From positions 1 to 36,257 of the forward strand of contig CAYXVB010000013.1 in the NCBI GenBank assembly GCA_964467785.1: a DNA stretch of 36,257 nt, read 5' to 3'. This document shows positions 23,167 through 33,686 of the stretch, in pieces. Position 1 is the stretch's first letter. Each line of letters opens with the position of its first letter. The position numbers and the translations under genes were made by a program. Origin of the DNA: CAYXVB01 sp964467785 (GTDB lineage Bacteria > Bdellovibrionota > UBA1018). The notes beneath the pieces were generated by a model, which worked only from the letters and a program-made list of their open reading frames with translations, did no database searches and was not told where the DNA came from.

Positions 23167-24984
23167 ATGCTGCCCGGCAGAGTACGCCCCGTTTGGCTTG
23201 CACTCACCAAAAGTCTCACGGCTTCCTTTTTGACGCGCCGTGCATCAAAAAGGAAGCGGATACCTTTTTTGCTCTGCCTTTTGTGCGTCAACGCACATGC
23301 GACAGAAGCGATCTGCCCGGCGCTTCAAATCGCGGGACCGCTCGAACCACCCCTGTCGGAGGCCGAAAAACGCCTCGTCTGCGGAGACTCCGAGCCCGCG
23401 CCCGGTGGGTCCACCGCTTGGAGCCTGATCCCGCCCGCGCAGGCGAGATATCATTTGCGCGCCTTCCTGCAGACCCGTGGCTACCTGCATCCTTCGTTCG
23501 TGGAACGGGAATACGGCAACATCCTGGTCCCCGGCGAGCGGAGCCGAGTGTCACGCCTCGACGCGCGCGGCGCGCCTGCGGAGCTACGTCTCGAACGAAA
23601 ACGCAAGGTCGTGGGCGAGATCCTGACCCCTGATCTCCTGAGCGCCACCGAGAAATGGGCTTTTCAGAGGCTACAGGCTGTAGGCTTTCCCTGTCCTGAA
23701 GTCAAAGCGACCGCCGATCCTGATACCACCGCCATCACGTTGGACGTCGGCACAGGGCAAAAGAGGACTTTCGGCGGCGTGCTCAATGAAGACGTGGCCG
23801 GAATGGAGCAGGGGATTTTGAGGCGCTATGATGCGTTTGCTCCGTCCTGGGACTTCGATGGCGATGCGCTCAACTTGAGCGAAAACCGCATCGTCTCCCA
23901 AGGACTGGTCCAGAATCTCCATTATGAAGTGCTTTGCGATCCGAAAAAAATGCCGTCAGACGGCACAATTTCGGTGCGCGAGCAAATCATCGCGGGACCG
24001 CCGCGGCTCGTGAGCGTGGGATTCGGGCTCAATACCGAAGGCGCGGTCGTGATCCGGGGCAACTGGAGCAATAATCGGCTCGGCCCCAAAGCGTCACAGC
24101 TGAGCCTTTCCGTTTACGGCTCCTCGCGCGAGCAGAGGGCCGACCTGCTCGGCCGTTATTATTTTCTCCCGGGCGCGGCGCGCTTCCACCTCCGCCCGTT
24201 GCTGCAGTACGATCACCGCAACGAGGTCTATTTCGAGACTCTGACTTTCCGCTCCCATTTTACGCCTTCGACATCGTTGGAGCGACCCAAGTGGGGCGCC
24301 GTCTTCAACTTCGGTCCGACACTCGAGCTCATCCGGACGCTACGTGGACCTGGTGTCGGAGACTCACACTTTACGTCCCTCCTGGGCGAAGCGCTCTATC
24401 GAACCCATGATTTTGAGTACTATGCTTCTAACCCCAAATCGGGACTAAGCCTCTCCGGTCGCGCCGCACTCAGCACGCAGGAGGTCATTTCCACGACCTC
24501 CGCGCAGCGTCTCGGGCTCTTTTCCGAAAGCCTTTGGAATTGGCGCGATCTGGATCCAGCGCTCTGGATATTCGGGATCCGAGGCGGAGCACAGACCACT
24601 TTGACGCCACAAAGGACCGGCAGCGGCACCCTCCTGCCCGCGGAGTTTCTGTATTTTCTAGGCGGTTCCGCCAACCTTAGAGGTTACGGCCGCCAGGAGC
24701 TCCCCGATTCGGATGGAGCGCTCACTGTCGCCTATCTCAATCTCGAAGCCCGGCTGGCCAACGAATTTCCTTACGGGCTCGAACCCATCGTTTTCTGGGA
24801 TCTCGGCTGGACCGGCAAGGACCCTTTGAGCCTCCAATTTCCGGCCTATCACTCGCCGGGCATCGGCTTGCGCTGGAGTTCGCCAATCGGTGTTTTCCGC
24901 ACCACTTTGGCGCGCGGCCTGACCTCGACCTCGGCGGTCACCGCGCATTGGCAGTTCTTTCTCAGCTACGGGGAGGAATTTTAA
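23167..24984 (+). CDS. tamA: TamA-like Omp85-family outer-membrane protein
   Basis: Predicted outer-membrane beta-barrel of the BamA/TamA superfamily, working with TamB to insert outer-membrane proteins or move lipids. The N-terminus has a basic segment then a hydrophobic core ending LCVNAHA, a signal peptide. POTRA-like sequence follows in the N-terminal third (VVGEILTPDLLSATEKWAF onward). The barrel begins around residue 280 (RLVSVGFGLNTEGAVVIRG), and GGSANLRGYGRQELP is the conserved Omp85 loop-6 R-G-Y motif. It ends in a strand with terminal Phe (FFLSYGEEF), the barrel-assembly signal. The ATG at 23167 gives 605 aa with a 30-residue leader; a TTG at 23230 would give a cleaner signal peptide but sits in a hairpin. 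The TamB-like gene follows directly. Confidence 0.8.
   Translation: MLPGRVRPVWLALTKSLTASFLTRRASKRKRIPFLLCLLCVNAHATEAICPALQIAGPLEPPLSEAEKRLVCGDSEPAPGGSTAWSLIPPAQARYHLRAFLQTRGYLHPSFVEREYGNILVPGERSRVSRLDARGAPAELRLERKRKVVGEILTPDLLSATEKWAFQRLQAVGFPCPEVKATADPDTTAITLDVGTGQKRTFGGVLNEDVAGMEQGILRRYDAFAPSWDFDGDALNLSENRIVSQGLVQNLHYEVLCDPKKMPSDGTISVREQIIAGPPRLVSVGFGLNTEGAVVIRGNWSNNRLGPKASQLSLSVYGSSREQRADLLGRYYFLPGAARFHLRPLLQYDHRNEVYFETLTFRSHFTPSTSLERPKWGAVFNFGPTLELIRTLRGPGVGDSHFTSLLGEALYRTHDFEYYASNPKSGLSLSGRAALSTQEVISTTSAQRLGLFSESLWNWRDLDPALWIFGIRGGAQTTLTPQRTGSGTLLPAEFLYFLGGSANLRGYGRQELPDSDGALTVAYLNLEARLANEFPYGLEPIVFWDLGWTGKDPLSLQFPAYHSPGIGLRWSSPIGVFRTTLARGLTSTSAVTAHWQFFLSYGEEF
23221..23257 (+). promoter_or_regulatory. 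13-bp perfect hairpin over the tamA translation-start region
   Basis: GCTTCCTTTTTGA (23221-23233) pairs exactly with TCAAAAAGGAAGC (23245-23257) over an 11-nt loop. The 5' arm holds the TTG alternative start (23230) and the 3' arm holds a ribosome-site-like AAGGAAG. Placed early in the tamA frame, such a structure could limit initiation or ribosome entry. It lacks an adjacent U-run (T6 only begins 7 nt later), so it is not a standard terminator. Confidence 0.5.
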
Positions 24985-27108
24985 ATGAAGCGCTTCCTAC
25001 TCGCGTTCCTGAAGTCTTTGGCGATCCTGGTCGGACTGCTGTTGATCGTCGCCATCGCGGCCCTTTTCGCGGCTCTGTATCGACCGCAGTGGATCATTAA
25101 CGACAAGACCGCGCTTTTGGCGGCCAGCTACGCCAAAAATCACGGCGTGGCGATCGAATGGAACACGCTTCACGCCTCAGTGGAATCGCCGAGCCTGCTC
25201 ATTAAAGGGGTCACTGTCGAAATCGGGGGTTTTTGCTGGCGCGACGAAGAGGGGGCGATTCGCGTTTGCACCGATCAAGCGCGAGTTTCAGCGACGGCGG
25301 ACTTCACTGCCCTCCCTCCGCGCGTCCAGGTCATCGGCCCCATCCGGATCGCTGAGGCGAGCGTCGATTTCGACGCACGAAGGCAAAGCCAAACCAAGAC
25401 TCCTGAAAAGTCCGAAAAGAAGAACGAGAGCGCCCTTCGACTGCCTGCCCCCTTGGTTGGCGCGCGGCTCAAGTCCGTGAATATCCGGGTCGAACAGTTG
25501 CGGCTCCGACTCGCTGATCGCACGCTCAAGGGGTCTCTGACGCTCGATGCGGACGGAGATCGTGGCGTGCTGGCTGTTCAAGGTCGCGCGGGATCCGTTA
25601 AGATGGACGCAAGCCTGCAGCTCTCGCACGTTCAGAACGAAACCCGTGGCCTGATCCGCGCCCGATTGGACGGCCTTGTCCCCGAAGTCCGCCATCTTTC
25701 CACCCGAGAGTGCCGACTCAGATTGCGTCGCACCGGCGACACATCTGCGCTCAACCTGGACTGCCCGATCGTGGCTTCCGTGCCTGTGCCCCCCCGGGAA
25801 TTCACCCGCTTCAAGATTCCGACCCAGGCAGGTCTGCGGCTCACGGCCGATCTGCTCTTTGATTCCTGGCCGCCTTCATCGGATGCAAAGGTCAAGGGCA
25901 CCGTCGGCGCCGAACTTGCTCCGGTACTTGCCCCGTTGTTCCGCGGATCGGGCGAGATCCGCTCTACGGTTGCCGGAGTGCCGGATCGCTTTCCCGAAGG
26001 ATGGAGGCTGAATACTGACATCGCGCTGCAGGTGGACGTGCCCAGCTTTTCGAAAGCAGTCGCGGAACTACGTTCGACTCCCTGGGCCGTGCCCGCGCCT
26101 TTTCACGTGCTCAAAGGCGGGATCAACCTCGCGGCGCGCGGCAAAATCGAGGGCCTGAGCGGAGCAATACCCCTTTCACTTACGACGGACCTCGCATCAA
26201 AAGACCAGCGCCTCAAAATCGATGCCTCAGGACAGGTCCGTCTTCCGCAATCACCGGAGGAGCCGGTGGACGTCCAAATGGACGTCGTGCTCAGCGATGT
26301 ACGCCTCGTGCTTCCGAGGCTCGACCTGGCCAAGCCGCCGACCCTTTTTCCGGACTCGCGGATCCGGACGTCGCGCGCCAAAGAAGCCCCAAAAGGCGCG
26401 GGCATCCACACCGTGTTCACGTTACGCACGCTGCAGGCGAATCCCGTGCGACTGGTGTCGAATTTGGCTGCCCAACCCGTGCCCGTGGCGCTCGACTTCC
26501 GCTCGGAATCTGGAAAACCGCTCCAGGGACGCGTCAAGATCCAGGATTTTCCCTTACAGCTCTTTCGCCGGGACGCCCGGGTCGATCATTTCGACCTCAC
26601 CTTGGCGGAGCCCTCGGAACGCAGCCCGATCAACGGCAAGATCGAATTCAAATACACGGATTACACCCTTCAACTCCTGCTTCTGGGTACGACCGGAAAA
26701 CCCCAGCTCCTTTTCCAAAGCGATCCGCCGCTCCCGCAGGAGCAGTTGATGTCCGTCCTCCTTTTCGGAGAACCGCTCGAAACTCTCGATCCGGATCGCC
26801 TGAGCTCGGTCGGCAACGCGCAGGCGGCGCTGGCGGACGGGGCGCTCAATCTCGCCTCGATTTACGCGCTGGCCTCCACCCCCATCCAGAGCATCGGCTA
26901 CGATCCGCAAAAAGGGATCGCGACGATGAAAGTCCGGTTGGCGGAAGGGACTTCGCTGAACGTCGGAGCAAGCTCGAGCGAAGTGCAGGAAATCGGCGTC
27001 CGCAAGCGGATCGGCCCTAACTGGACGGTAACTACCCAGGTGGAAAACTCCGCGGCGAGCTCGGAGCGCTCTGTCTCCGCGTTCCTCGAGTGGGCCCTGC
27101 GGTATTGA
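24985..27108 (+). CDS. tamB: TamB-like translocation and assembly module protein (DUF490)
   Basis: Inner-membrane-anchored AsmA-like protein that spans the periplasm as a beta-groove and works with TamA. The 707-aa product has one N-terminal membrane helix (about 9-31, KSLAILVGLLLIVAIAALFAAL), a long beta-rich middle and a DUF490-type C-terminus: PLPQEQLMSVLLFGEPLETL, then SLNVGASSSEVQEIGVRKR and GPNWTVTTQVENS, ending in ALRY, which in the family docks with the TamA barrel. It is much shorter than E. coli TamB (about 1260 aa), so it would span a narrower periplasm or belong to a compact subtype. Its ATG follows the tamA stop with no gap. Confidence 0.85.
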   Translation: MKRFLLAFLKSLAILVGLLLIVAIAALFAALYRPQWIINDKTALLAASYAKNHGVAIEWNTLHASVESPSLLIKGVTVEIGGFCWRDEEGAIRVCTDQARVSATADFTALPPRVQVIGPIRIAEASVDFDARRQSQTKTPEKSEKKNESALRLPAPLVGARLKSVNIRVEQLRLRLADRTLKGSLTLDADGDRGVLAVQGRAGSVKMDASLQLSHVQNETRGLIRARLDGLVPEVRHLSTRECRLRLRRTGDTSALNLDCPIVASVPVPPREFTRFKIPTQAGLRLTADLLFDSWPPSSDAKVKGTVGAELAPVLAPLFRGSGEIRSTVAGVPDRFPEGWRLNTDIALQVDVPSFSKAVAELRSTPWAVPAPFHVLKGGINLAARGKIEGLSGAIPLSLTTDLASKDQRLKIDASGQVRLPQSPEEPVDVQMDVVLSDVRLVLPRLDLAKPPTLFPDSRIRTSRAKEAPKGAGIHTVFTLRTLQANPVRLVSNLAAQPVPVALDFRSESGKPLQGRVKIQDFPLQLFRRDARVDHFDLTLAEPSERSPINGKIEFKYTDYTLQLLLLGTTGKPQLLFQSDPPLPQEQLMSVLLFGEPLETLDPDRLSSVGNAQAALADGALNLASIYALASTPIQSIGYDPQKGIATMKVRLAEGTSLNVGASSSEVQEIGVRKRIGPNWTVTTQVENSAASSERSVSAFLEWALRY

Positions 27109-27114
27109 GTGAAG

Positions 27115-27147
27115 TTATCCACAAAATATATCCACAGCTGAGGATAA
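27115..27147. promoter_or_regulatory. Cluster of three DnaA-box-like sequences
   Basis: TTATCCACA (27115-27123) is a perfect consensus DnaA box; ATATCCACA (27128-27136) differs at one base; TTATCCTCA on the other strand (27139-27147) differs at one base. They fill half of the 67-bp gap between the convergent tamB and acyltransferase genes. No dnaA, dnaN or long AT-rich unwinding element is nearby, so an origin is unlikely. Confidence 0.55.
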
Positions 27148-27158
27148 ATCCTGACTCA

Positions 27159-27177
27159 GGCCGTTTCGGCCGTTTTC
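27159..27177 (+). terminator. Short hairpin after tamB
   Basis: GGCCG and CGGCC pair over a TTT loop, followed by GTTTTC. The 5-bp GC stem and short U-run make a weak but plausible terminator for the tamA-tamB transcript; it runs into the stop codon of the convergent acyltransferase gene. Confidence 0.4.
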
Positions 27178-28030
27178 AGACGAGTTTGCCAGTTAGAGCA
27201 AAACGCTTGAGGCGCTCTTCTTTTGTGGCAAACCGTCCCTGAAGCCAGGCTCCGAGAGCGTTTTCATCGGCAGGCAGCGACTCCACCGAAAAGCGCTCGA
27301 CGTGCAGGTGCACGCGCAGACAGTCGCCTCGGAAGAAGCCCCAAATCGAAGGCGCCATGCCTTCAAACGCGAGGGTGAGGTCGTAAACAGCCTGGGCTTG
27401 GGCGCCAAGGCCCTGGACTGCGGCGGAAAATCCTTTAGTCCGCGGCAGCATGACGTGCCGGTAGACGGGGAGGCCTCTTTTTTCCGCATAATTTTGGCTG
27501 CGTTTGAGCTTTTGCGGAGTGAGACGCGTGCCCTCCGGAAAGATCATCAACCAAAAAGGAAGCCTGTTTTCAGTGATCCGGGCAAAAGTCGCGCGGATGT
27601 TGGCCTCGTCGTCCGCCCACGTGCGCCGTAGAAAGACCGTGTCGAGAAAGCTCAGGCCCCAGCCGATGCCCGGCAATTTGCGAAGCGGCGCCTTGGCCAT
27701 CCATTTAAGGTTTTCGAGCATGCCTTGCCTGCGCGCGAAATCGAGCTGGATCAGGATGTCCGGCATGCATTGATGGTTTGAGAAAACCACGGCGTTCTCC
27801 CGCTGCGGGATGGAATCGCCCGAGTAGGCGACTTCCACGCCGATCGCCTTCCATAGGGTGACCGCCATGCCCCACCAGGAGGCGGCAAGCGCCCTGTTGC
27901 AGGCGCGAAAAGAGGTCATCGAAAACGGGCGGAGGACAATCGTCAGCATTTGGAGCCCGTTGAGAACGAGGATGGCGGCTCCCAGGCACATCAGGCAAAG
28001 AGCGGACTGAACAGAAGCGGCGAGTTTCAT
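27176..28030 (-). CDS. PlsC-type 1-acylglycerol-3-phosphate / lysophospholipid acyltransferase
   Basis: The 284-aa protein has one or two N-terminal membrane helices (about 8-35) and a PlsC acyltransferase domain. The catalytic HX4D motif is present (NHQCMPD), followed by DTVFLRRTW, and the phosphate-binding FPEGTR. The C-terminal half (VYDLTLAFEGMAPSIWGF) resembles the subgroup containing E. coli YihG and eukaryotic lysocardiolipin/AGPAT3-5 acyltransferases, not classical PlsC. Likely adds an acyl chain to a lysophospholipid at the inner membrane; exact substrate unknown. Divergent from the helicase gene; no strong ribosome site before the ATG. Confidence 0.88.
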   Translation of the reverse strand: MKLAASVQSALCLMCLGAAILVLNGLQMLTIVLRPFSMTSFRACNRALAASWWGMAVTLWKAIGVEVAYSGDSIPQRENAVVFSNHQCMPDILIQLDFARRQGMLENLKWMAKAPLRKLPGIGWGLSFLDTVFLRRTWADDEANIRATFARITENRLPFWLMIFPEGTRLTPQKLKRSQNYAEKRGLPVYRHVMLPRTKGFSAAVQGLGAQAQAVYDLTLAFEGMAPSIWGFFRGDCLRVHLHVERFSVESLPADENALGAWLQGRFATKEERLKRFALTGKLV

Positions 28031-28111
28031 CGACTTCAGATGTAACCGTCCGCCGGGCCCTTTGGCAACTTGTGGAATCTTTGGCCGAGTGTGTTAAGGT
28101 GAAGTCTAATA

Positions 28112-29852
<1,741 letters not shown>

Positions 29853-29881
<29 letters not shown>

Positions 29882-30962
29882 GCCAGAGCTGCTGAGGCTC
29901 GTTCTCGTTGAGAAGCCCGCTGACCGAGATGCCAATCAATCGCGCCGGGCGAGCGCCGGCTTCGGTGTCTTCAAGCAACAGTTTTGAAGCCACGCGGACA
30001 ATGGTTTCGGGCTCGTCGGTGTGTCGATAAAGCGTCTTGCTTCGCGTGATCGTCTTGAAGTCCGAGTATCGCAGCTTGAGCGTGATGGTGCGTCCCGGGC
30101 GCCCCATCTTGCGCAGATCGCGGGCAATGTCTTCGGCCAGATCCTGAAGCGTGCCCATCAGCGAATCGAGATCCGTGACGTCGCGGTCAAATGTCGTCTC
30201 GGAGCCCGAGCTCTTGGACTCGCGTTCGTTCTCGACCGGGCGTGGATCATGACCGTGAGACAGCCCGTGAAGAAACCGACCGAAGCTCCCAAGCGCGCGC
30301 TCGAGGTCCTCGACCTTGAACTTACGGATATCAGCGGCGGTCCAGAGCCCCATGTCGTGAAGCTTGGTCGCCGTGACCGGGCCCACGCCCCAAAGCCTTT
30401 CGACCGGCAGCTTTTCGACAAACTCCGCGACCTTTTGCGGCGGCACCACGACAAGCCCGTCGGGCTTTCGCAGATCGCTTGCGACCTTGGCGATGAACTT
30501 ATTGGGCCCCACGCCGGCGGAAGCGCTGAGGCCCAGCTCGTTTTTGATCCGGGCCTTGATGTGCTCGGCGACCTTGCGCGCGAGCGGCTCGCCCAGCAAG
30601 TTCTCGGTCACGTCGAGATACGCCTCGTCGAGAGAAAGCGGCTCCACCCAGGGCGTGACGGATTCAAAGATCGCGCGGATCCGCTTGCTGACGTCGACGT
30701 ATTTGGCGATGTCGGGCCGGACAAAGATGGCGTTTGGACAAAGTTTATAAGCACGACCACTGCTCATCGCGGAACGGATGCCGAATTTACGGGCTTCGTA
30801 CGAAGCGGAAGCGACCACGCCACGGCCCCCCGGCTTGCCGCCGACCACCACCGGGCGTCCGCGAAGCTCGGGCCGGTCACGCTGCTCGACCGAGGCGTAG
30901 AACGCGTCCATGTCGACGTGGATGATCTTGCGGCCGGGCTGGTCCGGGGGCGGAGACGACAT
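29853..30962 (-). CDS. dinB: DNA polymerase IV (Y-family translesion polymerase)
   Basis: Error-prone lesion-bypass polymerase. The 369-aa product has the catalytic motifs HVDMDAFYASVE and SLDEAYLDVT (the acidic metal ligands), VVVGGKPGGRGVVASASYEAR, the GVGPNKFIAK helix-hairpin-helix and GVGPVTATKLHDMG. The C-terminus QLWLSF resembles the QL[S/D]LF beta-clamp binding motif. Full length. No LexA-type operator was recognised in the 172 bp upstream, which contains a repeated CCGTTATCTA (30966-30975 and 31040-31049). The 3' end overlaps the helicase gene by 29 bp in convergent orientation. Confidence 0.96.
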
Positions 30963-31134
30963 TTCCGTTATCTAGTGGGTTTCGGAGAAAGTGACCACGA
31001 AAATGCCCATCACGCGACGGGTTTCCTGACGGGTTCAATCCGTTATCTAATTCTCCATTTGCGCTCACCGCTGCGCTCGAAAGCTTGCCCGAAAAAGACC
31101 GCCGTGCTTACCTCTGAGCAGGAGCCACGACGAC

Positions 31135-31797
31135 ATGAAGCCCCTTGCCGCCGATCGGATCACCGCCTTGCACAACTGGGTCAAAGCCAACTTCTCAGAC
31201 GAAGACCCGAGCCACGATTTCGCCCATGTGATGCGCGTTCATGCTTGGGCGGTGCGCCTGGGGCGCGAGCTCAATGCAGATCTTTCGCTTCTTGAGCCGG
31301 CGGCGTATCTTCACGACGTAGTCTCGGTACCGAAGAATCACCCCGACCGCGCACGCGCGGCGGAAATGGCCGCCGAAAAAGCGCGTAGCGTCCTCGTGGA
31401 TTTCGGATGGGATGAGACGTCCATCCGGGCGATCACCTTGGCCATCAGCGAACACAGCTTTTCGGCCGGAAAAGCTCCGACGAGCCTTGAGTCGGCGATT
31501 CTTCAAGACGCGGACCGGCTCGACGCCATCGGCTCGATCGGCATCGCGCGCGTGTTTGCCTGCGGGACCCGGATGGGCGCGGCGTTTTACGACCCCGTGG
31601 ATCCCTTCTCGGAAAACCGACCACTCGACGACAAGAAGTTTTCCCTCGATCACTTTTACGTCAAGCTGCTCAAGCTCCCCGAGCGGATGAACACCGACCC
31701 GGCCAGGCGCGAGGCGCAAAGGCGCTTGGAAACCATGGAGCGGTTCCTCGCCCAGCTCGAGCGCGAGATGTTCGCGGGCACGTTCACTCGAATCTAA
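31135..31797 (+). CDS. HD-domain metal-dependent phosphohydrolase
   Basis: The 220-aa protein is a single HD domain. Visible metal-site residues are the first His in SHDFAHVMRV, the HD pair in YLHDVV, the downstream His in ISEHSFSAG, and the final Asp in LQDADRLDAIG. This order (H, HD, H, D) with DADRLDAIGSIGIAR is that of the YedJ/YpgQ-type subgroup, whose members act on nucleotides or remain uncharacterised. No signal or membrane segment; cytosolic. AGGAG sits 11 nt before the ATG. Its last 14 bp overlap the convergent permease gene. Substrate cannot be inferred from the neighbours. Confidence 0.9.
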   Translation: MKPLAADRITALHNWVKANFSDEDPSHDFAHVMRVHAWAVRLGRELNADLSLLEPAAYLHDVVSVPKNHPDRARAAEMAAEKARSVLVDFGWDETSIRAITLAISEHSFSAGKAPTSLESAILQDADRLDAIGSIGIARVFACGTRMGAAFYDPVDPFSENRPLDDKKFSLDHFYVKLLKLPERMNTDPARREAQRRLETMERFLAQLEREMFAGTFTRI

Positions 31798-32986
31798 GGG
31801 CTTCGATCGTCTCGATGCGCGCGGCCTTGCGCGCGGGCCAGACTCCGAAGAGCACTCCCGTGGCGGCTGACACGAAAAATGCCGGGACCACGATCCAAAG
31901 CGGCGCACGAGTGTCGAATTTCGGGGCGATGAAATAGATCAGATAGGTCAGCGACACCGACCCGAGCAGACCGATCATCCCTCCGAACACGGAGAGACAG
32001 ACCGCCTCGACAATGAATTGCTTGAGGATGTCCACTTGTCTAGCCCCGACCGCGCGCCGGATGCCGATCTCCTTGGTGCGCTCGGTGACGGACACGAGCA
32101 TGATGTTCATGATTCCGATCCCGCCCACGACCATCGAGATCATGGCGATGCCGCCCAGCACGTAGGTCAGCATGCCGAGGATCGTGTTCATCGTCTGCAG
32201 CATGGACAGCTGCGTAAGCACCGTAAAGTCCTCCTCGCCGTTGTGGCGCGCCCTAATGATCTCAGTGATCTCGGCCACCGCGTCATCCAGCCCGACCTTG
32301 GACTTGGCCCGGGCGCGGATTCCCATGATCTTGTCCTCGTTGAAGAGTTTCATCGCCGCTCGCACGGGAACAAAGACCATATCGTCCATGTTGAGGCCGA
32401 GGCTCTGCCCCGCCTTGGCGGTGACGCCGATCACGCGGTAGTCGCTCTCATTGATCTTGATCAGCTTTCCGACCGCCTCCGCCTCGTCGAAGAGGTCTCG
32501 CGCCACATTGGCGCCGAGCACCGCCACCCTGCGACCCACGTCGGACTCGGAGGTAAAGAACTCACCGTTGCGGATCTTGAGGTTGATGATTCGCGGAAAC
32601 TTGTCGTTGGAGCCCAGGACCATCGAGTTGCTCGAGCGGTCCAGGTACTTGATCTGCCCAGTGCCGAAAACGATCCCCGTCACGGCCTCGACGCTCAGGG
32701 CCTGGCGCTCCACGGCTTCGACATCCGCTTCGGTCAGTTTTTCCTTGGCCCCGCCCACCGGAGGACCGAAGGTCCGCTTATCCGATTTACCCGGCTGGAT
32801 CATGATCATGTTGGTGCCGAGGCCTTCGAACTCGCTCGTGATGTAATTTCGAGCACCGTTCCCGATCGAGACCAGGAGCACCACGGCGCCCACACCGATG
32901 ATCATGCCCAGCATGGTCAGGCCGGTCCGCAGCTTGTTGGCAAAAAAAGACTCAAACGAAAGCAGCAGGATCTCACTGAGAGGCAT
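31784..32986 (-). CDS. MacB/FtsX-type ABC transporter permease
   Basis: The 400-aa permease has the MacB layout: one N-terminal membrane helix (about 17-42, NKLRTGLTMLGMIIGVGAV), a large periplasmic MacB_PCD domain (about 45-270) and three C-terminal helices, with the FtsX signature EIGIRRAVGARQVDILKQF between helices 2 and 3. Such permeases do not move substrate through the membrane but transmit ATP-driven motion to a periplasmic pump column. In E. coli MacB the ATPase is fused in front; here it is the separate upstream gene, overlapping by 14 bp. Last gene of the efflux operon; substrate (macrolide, peptide, siderophore or lipoprotein) unknown. Confidence 0.93.
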   Translation of the reverse strand: MPLSEILLLSFESFFANKLRTGLTMLGMIIGVGAVVLLVSIGNGARNYITSEFEGLGTNMIMIQPGKSDKRTFGPPVGGAKEKLTEADVEAVERQALSVEAVTGIVFGTGQIKYLDRSSNSMVLGSNDKFPRIINLKIRNGEFFTSESDVGRRVAVLGANVARDLFDEAEAVGKLIKINESDYRVIGVTAKAGQSLGLNMDDMVFVPVRAAMKLFNEDKIMGIRARAKSKVGLDDAVAEITEIIRARHNGEEDFTVLTQLSMLQTMNTILGMLTYVLGGIAMISMVVGGIGIMNIMLVSVTERTKEIGIRRAVGARQVDILKQFIVEAVCLSVFGGMIGLLGSVSLTYLIYFIAPKFDTRAPLWIVVPAFFVSAATGVLFGVWPARKAARIETIEALRFE

Positions 32987-33686
32987 GGCCGGCTCCGTCG
33001 GATTTCCATTGCGCCTTGCCGTCGCGGATCTGCACCACTTTGGGGGCGCGCTCGGCGATCGTCGGGTCGTGCGTGACCATGATCAAAGTCACCCCTTCGC
33101 GATTAAGCTCCTCGAAAAGCGCGAGAATCTCGCGACCTACCCGCGAATCCAGGTTTCCAGTCGGCTCGTCGGCAAAGAGGATCTTGGGCCGATTGACGAT
33201 CGCACGCGCGATGGCGACGCGCTGGCGCTGGCCGCCGGACAGCTCGTTGGGCTTGTGATCGACCCGGTCGGAGAGACCGACCCGCCGCAGGGCATCGAGC
33301 GCCAGCTCTCGAATCTTAGCCTTGGAGTATCCCTTGTCATAACTGGCTGAGTAGACCAGCGGCATCTCGACATTGCGCAATGCCGAAGCGCGCGGCAGAA
33401 GATTGAAGGTCTGAAATACGAAGCCGATCTTTTGGTTCCGAAGTTCCGCGCGTTCGCTATCACTCAGGCTCTGGACCGGCCGTCCCTCCAGGACGTATTC
33501 GCCAGCGCTCGGGCTGTCGAGAAGTCCGAGGATATTCATGAGCGTGGACTTACCGGAGCCCGAGGGCCCGATAATGGAGACGAAATCGCCCTGCTCGATC
33601 GAAAGACTGACTTCGCTCAGCGCATTAATGATCTCATCGCCCATCTTGAACGTCTTGGCGATATCGCGCAGCTCGATCAGGGCCAT
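32973..33686 (-). CDS. ABC transporter ATP-binding protein (MacB/LolD-type)
   Basis: The 237-aa ATPase has every nucleotide-binding element: Walker A GPSGSGKSTLMN, Q-loop in FVFQTFNLLPRASALRNVEMP, signature LSGGQRQRVAIARAI, Walker B ILFADEPTGNLD, and H-loop VTHDP. The NLLPRASALRNVEMPL stretch is typical of the o228/LolD/MacB export-type subgroup. Overlaps the adaptor gene upstream by 10 bp and the permease gene downstream by 14 bp, so the three are made in fixed proportion. Confidence 0.95.
   Translation of the reverse strand: MALIELRDIAKTFKMGDEIINALSEVSLSIEQGDFVSIIGPSGSGKSTLMNILGLLDSPSAGEYVLEGRPVQSLSDSERAELRNQKIGFVFQTFNLLPRASALRNVEMPLVYSASYDKGYSKAKIRELALDALRRVGLSDRVDHKPNELSGGQRQRVAIARAIVNRPKILFADEPTGNLDSRVGREILALFEELNREGVTLIMVTHDPTIAERAPKVVQIRDGKAQWKSDGAGHASQ

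Noticed and set aside
27115..27147. Chromosomal replication origin.
   Set aside because: Only three boxes in 33 bp, no dnaA/dnaN/gyr genes and no extended AT-rich unwinding region.
30964..31050. CCGTTATCTA direct repeat and tandem GACGGGTT as a mobile-element or attachment site.
   Set aside because: Only short repeats, no integrase or transposase, and no tRNA gene next to them.
30984..31057. tRNA-like segment: 74 nt beginning GGAGAA, containing GGGTTCAATCC and ending TTCTCCA.
   Set aside because: The ends pair over 6 bp and the length fits, but no D arm or anticodon arm forms and the T-stem is out of register with its loop, so it is probably coincidence.
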